Shown one piece after another: positions 1 through 7,986 of a DNA stretch of 64,000 nucleotides (position 1 is its first letter; the number at the start of each line of letters is the position of its first letter). This DNA is from Slackia exigua ATCC 700122 (GTDB taxonomy: Bacteria > Actinomycetota > Coriobacteriia > Coriobacteriales > Eggerthellaceae): positions 1,158,968 through 1,222,967 of the forward strand of contig NZ_GG700630.1 of NCBI RefSeq assembly GCF_000162875.1, in the 5' to 3' direction. Both the position numbers and the translations under genes were made by a program. A model generated the notes under the pieces. That model worked only from the letters and a program-made list of their open reading frames with translations, made no database searches and was not told the origin of the DNA.

Positions 1-229
1 TCAGAAACGCGATGACGTCATGGTTGGTGACGGCTTCGATCTCGTCGATGCGATCGACGCGGAAATCGGCGTGCGCACGGATCCATGCCGCCTCGTCCTT
101 CGTGATGCCGCACTGCCCGAGCTCGGCCTGGGCCTCGCATGCCAGGATCTCGATTTCCTTCCAGACGGCGAACTTGTTCTCGGGCTCCCAGATGCTTCCC
201 ATTGCCGGCCTGGTATAGCGAGGAATCAT
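1..229 (-). CDS. purB: Adenylosuccinate lyase, N-terminal part (cut by window edge)
   Basis: Only the first 76 codons are inside the window; the gene runs off the left edge. The reading begins MIPRYTRPAMGSIW and continues with an E-I-L-A-C-E-A-Q-A-E-L-G stretch and E-A-V-T-N-H-D-V-I-A-F, which are hallmarks of the N-terminal domain of PurB. The enzyme removes fumarate from SAICAR and from adenylosuccinate, so it acts twice in purine synthesis, in the cytoplasm. The ATG is preceded by AGGAAGGAAACCGAT, an acceptable ribosome site. It lies downstream of two TrkA-type genes on the same strand. purA and purD are elsewhere in this window (18.6-21.3 kb). Identification is firm although partial. Confidence 0.93.
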   Translation of the reverse strand, partial: MIPRYTRPAMGSIWEPENKFAVWKEIEILACEAQAELGQCGITKDEAAWIRAHADFRVDRIDEIEAVTNHDVIAFL

Positions 230-321
230 ATCGGTTTCCTTCCTGGCCGCACGGCGGCCGTTCCTTGGGTCAGGCCCGACAGGCGGGCTCGAGGGTTGAC
301 GCGAGACGCATGCCGGCCCGA

Positions 322-1002
322 TCAGAGGCTGGCGAACAGCGCGCGAGCGGCCTCGATGGAGTCGCGTTCCGCGAGGATGACCGCCTTGTCCCCCGGGCGA
401 AGCACGGTTTCGGACGTGACGATCTCGGCATTGCTGTATTCCTTGCGATCGATGGCGACCAGGGCGCTGCCGCGAGGCATCTTGATGCGCGCGGCGAGCA
501 GGCCGCGCTTCGGGTCGAAGCGACGCGGGTTCCTCGGGATGGCCGCCTCGATCAGCACGACGTCGCCGCGGGAGAGCGCGGATACGACGCCGACGGAGCC
601 CATCATGGCCTCTTCCTCGATCATGTTCGCGATGAGCATCGTGGACGATACGCTTTCGATGCCCACCTCGCGGAACACGCGGCGGTTCTTGGGATTGTTG
701 ACGCGGGCGATGCAGCGCGGCACCTTGAAGATCTGGGTCGCAAGCTCGCACGACACGAGGTTCGCATCGTCGTGGCCGGTCACGGCCGCAAGCACGTCCG
801 CCTTGCGCACGCCGGCGTCTTCCAGATAGTCGGAATCGCAGCCGTCCCCGCAGATGATCAGGTAGTCGCCGGTGAGATTCATGCTCAGGCGGTCGGCGGT
901 GCGGCGGTCCTGCTCGATGACGGCAACCTGATGGCCCTGCCCGAGAAGGACGCTGGCGAGGTATTCGCCGACCTTGCCTCCGCCCATGATGACGATATAC
1001 AC
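322..1002 (-). CDS. TrkA family potassium-uptake regulatory protein (second of pair)
   Basis: A 226-residue cytoplasmic regulator with an N-terminal RCK/TrkA-N Rossmann fold (G-G-G-K-V-G-E near residue 8, acidic E after strand 2 in V-I-E-Q-D) and a C-terminal TrkA-C domain of about 80 residues. Such proteins bind NAD(H) or ATP and gate Trk/Ktr potassium channels. The start is a GTG at 1000-1002, 8 bases after the stop of the upstream TrkA-like gene, with AGGGGG just before it, so the two are co-translated. No TrkH/KtrB membrane subunit is in the window, so the channel partner is unknown. The pairing with a second, differently sequenced RCK protein suggests a hetero-assembly or two domains separated from an ancestral four-domain TrkA; that is inference. 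Confidence 0.88.
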   Translation of the reverse strand: MYIVIMGGGKVGEYLASVLLGQGHQVAVIEQDRRTADRLSMNLTGDYLIICGDGCDSDYLEDAGVRKADVLAAVTGHDDANLVSCELATQIFKVPRCIARVNNPKNRRVFREVGIESVSSTMLIANMIEEEAMMGSVGVVSALSRGDVVLIEAAIPRNPRRFDPKRGLLAARIKMPRGSALVAIDRKEYSNAEIVTSETVLRPGDKAVILAERDSIEAARALFASL

Positions 1003-1010
1003 GCCGCCCC

Positions 1011-1670
1011 CTATTCCCGAATAAAACGTTGGAATCGTTTAAGCAGGTCATGGCGCACACAAGCGATGATCGTATCGCCATGGTAGAGCACGCTCGTCGG
1101 CGAAGGGATCGAATTCGCGCTGCCGTCGGAGCGTTCGAAGCATACGATGCGCACGCCGTGGCTCTTTTCGAGCTCGCTGACGCGAATGGCCCTCTGCTCG
1201 GCCCATTCCAGATTGAGGGAGAAACGCAGAATCTCGTACTGGCCGAACGTATCGAGGTGGGAACCATGGCCCGACATGATCTTCGAGAAGACCTCCTCGG
1301 CGATGAGCGACGTGCCGCAAACGTAATCGATGCCGAGCTGCCCGTAGGCGCGTTCCCTGTTCGTATTGTACAGGCGGGCGATGGCATGTTCGACGCCGAA
1401 GATGCGGCGAGCGACCTCGACCACCATAAGATTCGTGTTGTCGTTGCTGGTCACGGCCGCAACGACATCGCAATCCTCGATACCGGCGCGCACGAGCACG
1501 CCTTCGTCAAAGCCGAGACCTTGAAGCGTGGCTCCGTTGAAGTTGCGTCCGAGCGCGGAGAACGCATCGGCCTTCGTGTCGATGACGCACACGTTGCGCC
1601 CGTTCGACGACAGCATCGTTGCGAGCGACGAGCCGACGCGCCCGCATCCCACGACGATGACGTTGGCCAT
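1011..1670 (-). CDS. TrkA family potassium-uptake regulatory protein (first of pair)
   Basis: A 219-residue protein with the RCK nucleotide-binding motif V-V-G-C-G-R-V-G-S-S at residues 6-15 and the acidic end of strand 2 in V-I-D-T-K, followed by a TrkA-C domain (about residues 140-219). It should be a cytoplasmic ligand-sensing subunit of a Trk/Ktr-type potassium transporter. The ATG has AAAGAGGTCCA in front. It leads a two-gene unit with the TrkA-like gene that starts 8 bases after its stop. The two proteins share fold and motif but differ clearly in sequence, so they are not a recent duplication. The transporter subunit is not nearby. Confidence 0.88.
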   Translation of the reverse strand: MANVIVVGCGRVGSSLATMLSSNGRNVCVIDTKADAFSALGRNFNGATLQGLGFDEGVLVRAGIEDCDVVAAVTSNDNTNLMVVEVARRIFGVEHAIARLYNTNRERAYGQLGIDYVCGTSLIAEEVFSKIMSGHGSHLDTFGQYEILRFSLNLEWAEQRAIRVSELEKSHGVRIVCFERSDGSANSIPSPTSVLYHGDTIIACVRHDLLKRFQRFIRE

Positions 1671-1716
1671 TGGACCTCTTTCCCTCTACATGGAAGATGC
1701 GCCTTGAAAGCGCATC

Positions 1717-2457
1717 TTACAGGAATTTGTAGTAGACGGTGCGAACGCCCCAGTCGCCGACGCTCCGTGCTCCGAGCGCCTTCCATGTTCCGGGCGCGAG
1801 GTCCAGGTCGCGCCCGTACGGGGCGAAGCCGCCGGTGTCGGTGACCGTCGCGACGACCACCTTGTCCCCGCACATGACGGCGACCGCCTGGCCGAGACGC
1901 CAGGACTGGGACTCGGGAACGGCGACGGTGATGCCGCCGTCATCGAGCTTGCGACCGGATGCGGTGGCGGTGGTGTTGAAGTTGCCTTCGCCATCGTCGT
2001 TGTCGACGATGCTGTACGCGGATGCGCTGCCGGTCGACCAGCCGTCCGAAACATCGGGAAGGACATGGGGCGCCGTGGGCAGCGGGGTCATCGTGCCGAC
2101 CTCTTCGGCAGCTGCGACGGTATGGGCGTTGGATTCATCGATGGCGGCGAGGACGACGACGGGATCGGGATCCTTCACCGAGATGCTGCGGGCGGCGGAA
2201 GCGCCCTTGCGGGCAGACGACGCGTCCGTCGTGCCCGACAGGCGGCTCGACGGATTCGAACCCGAAATATCGGACGCGGTGCTCTGGCGGTCACCGATGC
2301 CGATGGTGGAAAGATCGACTTTGAGCGATGCCGACGCAGGCTGCCAGACGCCCGACGCGACGATCACGGCGACGACGGTGACGGCCGCGGCCTTCACGAA
2401 AAAGAAGAAGAGCTTCGCGTTCGAACGAGCGCCCGTATGTATCGGCGTTGCTGCCAA
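1717..2457 (-). CDS. Secreted double-psi beta-barrel (RlpA-like) protein
   Basis: An exported protein of about 246 residues. After a short N-terminus there is one hydrophobic segment (V-K-A-A-A-V-T-V-V-A-V-I-V-A-S-G-V-W) with a plausible signal-peptidase site after Q-P-A-S-A. A Ser/Asp-rich linker of about 110 residues follows, and then a C-terminal domain with A-S-A-Y-S, N-T-T-A-T-A-S-G-R and V-T-D-T-G-G-F motifs typical of RlpA-like double-psi barrels, which act on or bind cell-wall glycan. Start choice: the longest frame opens at an ATG at 2508 with no ribosome site, whereas a TTG at 2457 has AAGGAGGGGGC directly before it and gives a better signal peptide, so TTG is preferred. Catalytic activity is not certain. 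It lies 46 bases upstream of the TrkA pair on the same strand. Confidence 0.75.
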   Translation of the reverse strand: MAATPIHTGARSNAKLFFFFVKAAAVTVVAVIVASGVWQPASASLKVDLSTIGIGDRQSTASDISGSNPSSRLSGTTDASSARKGASAARSISVKDPDPVVVLAAIDESNAHTVAAAEEVGTMTPLPTAPHVLPDVSDGWSTGSASAYSIVDNDDGEGNFNTTATASGRKLDDGGITVAVPESQSWRLGQAVAVMCGDKVVVATVTDTGGFAPYGRDLDLAPGTWKALGARSVGDWGVRTVYYKFL

Positions 2458-2618
2458 GCCCCCTCCTTCGCATCGACTCGAAAGGCTGTGAATAGGTAAC
2501 CGCGACATTCTAGCGTAGAAGGGCTGTCAATAACAAATCACAAGGTCAGATATGTATTTTTAGTAAGAATGGCATGGAGGGCGACGAAGGCGGATGCACC
2601 GGACGAGACGCCGCGCCG

Positions 2619-3383
2619 CTAACCCTTGGCCTCCATCAGGGGCGCTGCCGTAATCTCGTACTCGGACCCGGGAAGAACCCGGAACGCCAGCGCGTCCACG
2701 TCGCCCGGGATGCCGAAGACCGTCGCGGCAAGAATCGCTGCGACAAGAACGAAGAGCCCGCTCGCGAAGATCATCAGATTGCTTCTCCGCACATGCCCGT
2801 AGACGGAGCAGCCGACGGACACGGCAAGGAGCGGCCAGAGATCGCCGGCAGCCTCGGGAACGGTCGTCCACGACAGCAGATCGATGGAGCAGAAGAGCAG
2901 CAGCAGCCCGATGCCGACGAACGCGATGCCGCATGCCATAAGATCGGCGTGGAACCGGCGACGGACGGGAAACACCATCATCATGATGCCGAACGAGAAC
3001 GGGATGATGGGCCAGAACTGCCACCAGTGAGAATCGACGAGAACGATATCGAGCGCGCCGGCGAAGCCGATGCAGGCGACGAAGGCGGTCGACCAGATCA
3101 CCAGGCAGGCTTTGCGCGTCAGTATCGGGGACATGCTCGGGTCGGGCGCGCCTTCCGCACGCACCGTGATGGGATCGCCGTCCTCCCGCATGGGGATGAC
3201 GGCCCACAGAACCAGATAGGCGAATGCCGCGGCGCCGAAGCTCGCAAGGAGCGCAAGGAGCGCAAGTATGCGCACGACGAGGGCATCGACGTCGAAATAA
3301 TCGGCAAGGCCTGCGCAGATGCCGGCTATGGCGACGTCGTCGCGGGACCGCCTGATATTGAAATCCCCGATCGACCTCTCCAT
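2619..3383 (-). CDS. PspC-domain membrane protein
   Basis: A protein of about 254 residues. Its first 60 residues carry a PspC domain (R-S-R-D-D-V-A-I-A-G-I-C-A-G-L-A-D-Y-F, then a hydrophobic segment ending V-L-W-A-V-I-P). About five further hydrophobic helices follow (residues 95-250), so it is an integral membrane protein. PspC domains are associated with envelope-stress sensing, but no pspA or pspB is visible here. An ATG at 3425 would overlap the upstream CorC-like gene, but the internal ATG at 3383 has AAAGGAGGCGGGCCGCC before it and starts closer to the domain, so it is preferred. It is the last gene of a minus-strand membrane-protein run from 7.9 kb. Confidence 0.8.
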   Translation of the reverse strand: MERSIGDFNIRRSRDDVAIAGICAGLADYFDVDALVVRILALLALLASFGAAAFAYLVLWAVIPMREDGDPITVRAEGAPDPSMSPILTRKACLVIWSTAFVACIGFAGALDIVLVDSHWWQFWPIIPFSFGIMMMVFPVRRRFHADLMACGIAFVGIGLLLLFCSIDLLSWTTVPEAAGDLWPLLAVSVGCSVYGHVRRSNLMIFASGLFVLVAAILAATVFGIPGDVDALAFRVLPGSEYEITAAPLMEAKG

Positions 3384-3421
3384 GGCGGCCCGCCTCCTTT
3401 CGACCCTGCCCGGAGGCGCGC

Positions 3422-4765
3422 TCACGCCTCGTGCGCCTCGCGCGTCGCCCCGTCTTCCGCCTCAGGTTCAGACGCCGATTCTTCAAGACGCCTGACCAGC
3501 ACTTTCGCGATACGACGGCGACGCATCTGCTGGACTCTGAAGACATAGCCCTCGAACACGAGCTCGTTGCCGACCTGAGGAACGCGGTCGAACGTGTCCA
3601 TCAGCCAGCCGGCAATGGTCTCATACGCATCGCTCACCTCGACAGGCCAACCGAGATCGGCGGCATCGTCGCAGGTGAACGCTCCGTCGGCGAGCCATTC
3701 GTCCGGAGCCGTCTGTATGATATGGCGGTTCTCGAGGTCGGTCTCGTCGATGATGTCGCCGACGATTTCCTCCACGATGTCTTCGATGGTAATTAAACCA
3801 GCGGTGCCGCCGTATTCGTCTACGACCATGACCATCTGTTGACGATTCGTTTGCATCTCGTTGAGCAGGGGCATGAGGTCCTTGCTCTCGGGAACGTAGC
3901 TGATGGGGGCTAAACAGGAGGACACGGGATCGTTCTCGCGATCCTCGAGCAGCGGGCCGATGAGATCCTTGTAGCGCACCATGCCGACGACGTTGTCGTG
4001 ATCTCCTGAAAACACCGGCAGGCGGGAATACCCGGTTTTCCGCATGAGCTCGATAGCATGCAGGACCGTGTCCGCCGCCTCGATGACCACCATATCGACG
4101 CGCGGAGTCATGGCCTCCTCCGCCGTCGTATCGCCGAGGTCGAGCACCTCGTGGATCATGCGCTTCTCTTCGTCATCGAGCTCGTCGTTGTCGGCCACGA
4201 TGTAGCGGATCTCCTCCTCGGAGACGTCCTGGCGATCCGCAGCGCTCTTGATGCCCATCGCGCGCGCGACCACGTCGGACGAAGCCGCCGTCAGACGCAC
4301 GAGAGGCGAGGCGATGGTCGAAAACGCCGTCAGGGGGCCGGCCACGGCGCCTGCCATCTTCTCCGCATCGGCGAGAGCGAGGCGCTTAGGCACCAGTTCG
4401 CCGAAGACGATGCTCGCATAGGAGACGATGAGCGTGATCAGGATAGGAGCCGCCACCTGGGAAGCCGCCGTAAGCCAGTCGATGCCGAACGAGGAGAGCC
4501 ATGAGGAGAGCGGGGCCGATAGGTTCGTCGCCGCCGTCGCGGAGGCGAAGAATCCGACGAGCGTGATGGCGACCTGGATGGCCGCGAGGAACCGATCGGG
4601 ATCCTCGGAGAGCGCAAGCGCCTTCTGCGCGCGTCGGGAGCCTTCCTCGGCTTCTTTCTGCAAAACGACGCGCTTGGCGCTGACGAGCGCCATCTCCGAG
4701 CCCGAGAAGAACCCGTTGACGACGATGAGGACGAGCGTGACTAGGATGGATATGCCTACGTCCAT
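3422..4765 (-). CDS. Hemolysin/CorC-HlyC family membrane protein with CBS pair (CNNM/DUF21)
   Basis: A 447-residue integral membrane protein. Residues 1-190 form a DUF21/CNNM transmembrane domain (N-G-F-F-S-G-S-E-M-A near residue 18 is the family signature), residues about 205-330 a CBS-domain pair, and residues about 345-430 a CorC_HlyC domain. Relatives have been linked to Mg2+/Co2+ efflux or resistance; the hemolysin label is historical and should not be read as a toxin call. The last about 20 residues are acidic. It sits between a hemolysin III-type gene (51 bases upstream) and the PspC gene (38 bases downstream) on the same strand, consistent with one envelope operon. Confidence 0.88.
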   Translation of the reverse strand: MDVGISILVTLVLIVVNGFFSGSEMALVSAKRVVLQKEAEEGSRRAQKALALSEDPDRFLAAIQVAITLVGFFASATAATNLSAPLSSWLSSFGIDWLTAASQVAAPILITLIVSYASIVFGELVPKRLALADAEKMAGAVAGPLTAFSTIASPLVRLTAASSDVVARAMGIKSAADRQDVSEEEIRYIVADNDELDDEEKRMIHEVLDLGDTTAEEAMTPRVDMVVIEAADTVLHAIELMRKTGYSRLPVFSGDHDNVVGMVRYKDLIGPLLEDRENDPVSSCLAPISYVPESKDLMPLLNEMQTNRQQMVMVVDEYGGTAGLITIEDIVEEIVGDIIDETDLENRHIIQTAPDEWLADGAFTCDDAADLGWPVEVSDAYETIAGWLMDTFDRVPQVGNELVFEGYVFRVQQMRRRRIAKVLVRRLEESASEPEAEDGATREAHEA

Positions 4766-4816
4766 GGAAGTTGCGTCACAACCTTCTTACAAGATGCGCC
4801 TACCCGGCGCTACCGG

Positions 4817-5491
4817 TCACAGGAGAAAGAGCTCGACGGCGAAGAAATGGCAGATGGTCCCGACAAGCACGAAGACATGGAAGACCGTGTGCATGTACGG
4901 GATCTTCTTCAGGATGTAGAACCCTGCTCCGATCGAATACAGGATGCCGCCAATGAGCAGCAAGAAAAAGCCCGGACGCGGCAAAGATGCGTAAAGCACG
5001 GGCAAAAACCATACGACACACCATCCGAGCAGCAGATACAGAAGAGCGGAGGCCCACCGCGGACGAAAGACCCAGAACGCTTCGACCGCCATGCCGACGA
5101 GCGCGGCCGCCCAGACGACGCAGAACAGGACGAACCCTCCGTGGTCCGCGAGGGCGATCAGGCAGAAAGGCGTGTACGATCCGGCGATGAGCAAGTAGAT
5201 GGCGCAGTGGTCCATGACCTTGAAGACGCGCTTGGCGCCTTCGTGCGCGAGCGCATGGTACAGCGTCGAGGCGAGGTATTCGAGCAGCATGGATACGCCG
5301 AAGACGATCGCGGATGCGAGATGCGCCCCTCCGCCGTGCGACACGGCGGTCACGATCATGACGGGGATGGCGGCGATGGCGAGCAGCGCGCCGATGCCGT
5401 GCGTGATCGCGTTGGCGATTTCCTCGCCCAGGCGGTACTCACGCACCGAACGCGGCGCGCGGACGGATGTTCTGTCGCATTCGCTTCCCAT
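4817..5491 (-). CDS. Hemolysin III family (PAQR-like) membrane protein
   Basis: A 224-residue protein with about seven transmembrane helices. Family markers are E-I-A-N-A-I-T-H-G-I-G near residue 24, S-T-L-Y-H-A-L in the third helix region and M-H-T-V-F-H-V-F-V near the C-terminus. The conserved His residues are the predicted metal ligands of the PAQR/HlyIII fold. Function in bacteria is poorly defined; a lipid-hydrolase-like role is inferred from eukaryotic relatives. The ATG has no clear ribosome site; it starts 23 bases after the stop of the upstream PH-domain gene, so translation may depend on read-through from that gene. Confidence 0.85.
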   Translation of the reverse strand: MGSECDRTSVRAPRSVREYRLGEEIANAITHGIGALLAIAAIPVMIVTAVSHGGGAHLASAIVFGVSMLLEYLASTLYHALAHEGAKRVFKVMDHCAIYLLIAGSYTPFCLIALADHGGFVLFCVVWAAALVGMAVEAFWVFRPRWASALLYLLLGWCVVWFLPVLYASLPRPGFFLLLIGGILYSIGAGFYILKKIPYMHTVFHVFVLVGTICHFFAVELFLL

Positions 5492-5514
5492 GTCGGGATT
5501 CTAGCACAGGGCCG

Positions 5515-7386
5515 TTAACCGCGCGGACGCGCCCATTCCAGCCAGGCGTTCGCATCCGAAAGCGAGAGATCCCAGAGCGTCGTCGTCTTGCCGTCGATGC
5601 CGGCGGCCGTGCGCACCGATGCGCAGCGAACCTTCGAGGCGCGCTGGAAAGGATTCGCGGAAAGCGTGGCAAACTGGATCTTCTGACGAGGGACGACGGA
5701 TGTGCGCCGCGAGAACCCGCCGTTCACGAGCGTCATGAAGCGGCGGTCGTATCCGATGCCCGAGCCCTTGAACCAGAGCACGGCGCGCGCGATGGAGAGG
5801 ACGACGTCGATCAGGCAGAAGGCGAGCAGGACCCCTATGATGCCGCGCGCGATGGAAATCAGGACGACGAGAGCCTGGTCGGAAGCAACCAGCGGATCCA
5901 AGGCGAACGAAACCGCAAGCAAAACGCCCATGGCGATCGCCGCGTAGGCCCCGAAGTTCCGCCAGACGGCGATCCTCATGATGCCGCGGCGCAGAGCCGC
6001 GGGGGCCGGTCTGACAGCAAGATCGGGATAGGAAGCGAATTCGGGAAGAATGCCCTCGAGCAGGGACGGCACGCGCGAAAGCTTGATGAACGGATGCAGG
6101 ATCGTTCCGTGCGCCGCCTGGCCGGCCTGCTTCTGCGAGGGATCGAGCGTGTCGATCTTCTCGACCCTGATCTCGCAGTACCCGATCAAACGACGGAAAA
6201 ACGACTGATCGATGACGATTGATTGCACGCGATCGACGTCGATGCCGTGAAACGCGCGGCTGACAAGACCCGATTCGATTTCGATGCGAGACCCCCGGCG
6301 ACGCAGGCGGAAGCTGCCGTACGTGAGCATGGATCCGAGAGCCGAGAAGACGAGCAGGATGAACAGGACGAGCAGCGCAATCGCGATCGCCCCGACAAGG
6401 CCGTTCGCGGAAAAGGAGGCCATATCGCCTGCCTGCAGGGAGAGCGCGGGGTCGAGAGAAGATCCCGCCATCTCCTCGAAATACGCACGGAGCCGATCGT
6501 TCACGACCGAGGGAAGGTATCCCAGGGCACCGAAGAGCGCCGCAAGAACGACGCCGACGGACGACCCGATTCCCGTCAGCCCCGCAAGCAGCAGCTCGAC
6601 ATTGGAAAGGCCGGTTTCATACGAGACAGGACCCGTCTCCACGGCTTCCCCGCCATCGAGACCGCGAAACCGGTCGGACGCGGCGGCGACGCCTCCGAGA
6701 AGGTTGGCCTCGGCTCCGGGCTGCGCGCTGCCGGCGACGGAGATGCCGCCGGATGGAGCCGAAGGGGCGGAAGCGCGCGTTGAAGACGCGACGTCGACGG
6801 GCGTTCCGTCGACGCGAACCGGACGGGCCTGAGACGGATCGACGCCGTACTGGATGCATGCCCACTGCGACGGATAGACGACGCCGTCCACGGTGGCGCT
6901 TCCCCAGGCATCGAGCGATCCGCCGTCGAGCAGGACCTTCTTGCGACGGAACAGCTCGCCGCGCAGGGCCTCGACTTCGGAGACGCGCATGCATTGCAGA
7001 ACGATGGCCTCGTTGGACGAGCCGCCCGCGGTTTCGATGCGCACGTCGCAGACGCCCACGACGCGCTGCAGCGGGCGCGCGGACTGATTGACCGACTGGA
7101 TGCGCTGGTAGGGCACATGGGTCTTGCGCTTGAAGACGACGCCCCACGACTTGCGGAATTCGGTTTCCGACAGCTCGTATGACAGGCGGGTCCATCCCAA
7201 GACGCGCAGACCGAGCACGAGCACGGCGATCAGGGCCATAAGAGGAACGATAAGGACCAGCGTCAGAACCTGGACCAATCCGGGCAGCGAGGCGACTATG
7301 AGGGACAGGATGATCGGCAGGCTGCCGAGCCAGACATATGAAGAATGGACGCGATGCGCACCCGGCTTCAGGGTCTCGGGAATCAT
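5515..7386 (-). CDS. Multi-domain bacterial PH (YdbT-like) membrane protein
   Basis: The protein is 623 residues from the ATG at 7386, which has AGGAGG four bases upstream and overlaps the stop of the preceding gene as ATGA. A longer upstream frame is an artefact. It has an N-terminal pair of hydrophobic helices, then a bPH_2 domain (Y-E-L-S-E-T-E-F-R, P-Y-Q-R-I-Q-S-V-N). Next come a Ser/Ala/Gly-rich linker of about 110 residues, more membrane helices and a second bPH_2 unit (S-R-A-F-H-G-I-D-V-D-R-V-Q-S-I). A third region near the C-terminus (S-R-R-T-S-V-V-P-R-Q-K-I-Q) follows further helices. This matches the YdbT-like architecture. YdbS/YdbT proteins are membrane proteins of poorly known function. 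The linker is unusual for the family. Confidence 0.82.
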   Translation of the reverse strand: MIPETLKPGAHRVHSSYVWLGSLPIILSLIVASLPGLVQVLTLVLIVPLMALIAVLVLGLRVLGWTRLSYELSETEFRKSWGVVFKRKTHVPYQRIQSVNQSARPLQRVVGVCDVRIETAGGSSNEAIVLQCMRVSEVEALRGELFRRKKVLLDGGSLDAWGSATVDGVVYPSQWACIQYGVDPSQARPVRVDGTPVDVASSTRASAPSAPSGGISVAGSAQPGAEANLLGGVAAASDRFRGLDGGEAVETGPVSYETGLSNVELLLAGLTGIGSSVGVVLAALFGALGYLPSVVNDRLRAYFEEMAGSSLDPALSLQAGDMASFSANGLVGAIAIALLVLFILLVFSALGSMLTYGSFRLRRRGSRIEIESGLVSRAFHGIDVDRVQSIVIDQSFFRRLIGYCEIRVEKIDTLDPSQKQAGQAAHGTILHPFIKLSRVPSLLEGILPEFASYPDLAVRPAPAALRRGIMRIAVWRNFGAYAAIAMGVLLAVSFALDPLVASDQALVVLISIARGIIGVLLAFCLIDVVLSIARAVLWFKGSGIGYDRRFMTLVNGGFSRRTSVVPRQKIQFATLSANPFQRASKVRCASVRTAAGIDGKTTTLWDLSLSDANAWLEWARPRG

Positions 7387-7868
7387 ACGTCCTCCTGAGC
7401 GAGGCGGGCCTGCTCGGCGATGCGGTCGCGCAGAGCGTCCGCCGCATCGAAGGCTAGGCCCGGAATGACGTGCGATCCGGCCGCCGTGGCCACGGTCACG
7501 CTCGCCAATCCGAGGATCCTCAGAATCGGGCCCTGCACCGTGTCGGTGTTCTGAACGCGCACGAACGGAATGACGGTACGGGTGCGCCAGACGACCCCTT
7601 GCACGATATCCAGATCGTTCTCGGCAACCTCGTATCGCCAGAATCGATACTTGAGCATGGGATACGCTACGGCGTACACGATGACGGCGACAACGGCGAG
7701 CGCGATGAGCGTCGGCAGGACCCACGAAGGCGGCACGATGCCGTTGAAAGAGACGGCCGCATATGCGCCCATGATGACGGCGACGGCGACAAGCGCCTTG
7801 AGCGCGCCGGATGCCATCCAGACGATCCTCATGCGACCGTCAAGCAATTGGGAAGGGAGTGCCCTCAT
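7383..7868 (-). CDS. YdbS-like bacterial PH-domain membrane protein
   Basis: A protein of 161 residues with two transmembrane helices (about residues 18-65) followed by one bPH_2 domain (Y-E-V-A-E-N-D-L-D-I-V-Q-G-V-V, then P-F-V-R-V-Q-N-T-D-T-V-Q-G-P-I-L). It is translationally coupled to the larger YdbT-like gene through a 4-base ATGA overlap; the two are commonly paired in Gram-positive bacteria and likely form one complex. The start ATG has AAGGAGCGAAGG in front. The gene leads the minus-strand run ydbS-ydbT-hlyIII-corC-pspC. The divergent MurE-type gene starts about 120 bases away, so both promoters must lie in 7869-7986. Confidence 0.85.
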   Translation of the reverse strand: MRALPSQLLDGRMRIVWMASGALKALVAVAVIMGAYAAVSFNGIVPPSWVLPTLIALAVVAVIVYAVAYPMLKYRFWRYEVAENDLDIVQGVVWRTRTVIPFVRVQNTDTVQGPILRILGLASVTVATAAGSHVIPGLAFDAADALRDRIAEQARLAQEDV

Positions 7869-7986
7869 CCTTCGCTCCTTCGAAATGGGGGTTGGCTCGA
7901 TGATTTCCCATCAATATATCAGACGTTCCGAAGCCCTCCATGGGCTATGCTTGAGACTTAAGCCAAATCGCAAAAGAAGGAACGCC

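Noticed and set aside
3422-5491. Two hemolysin-named families taken as possible toxins
   Set aside because: CorC/HlyC and HlyIII names are historical; both proteins are housekeeping-type membrane proteins by architecture, so no virulence claim is made.
7570-7986. Longer start of the MurE-type gene
   Set aside because: The extra 139 codons overlap the opposite PH-domain gene and show no Mur ligase similarity; the ATG at 7987 has a ribosome site.
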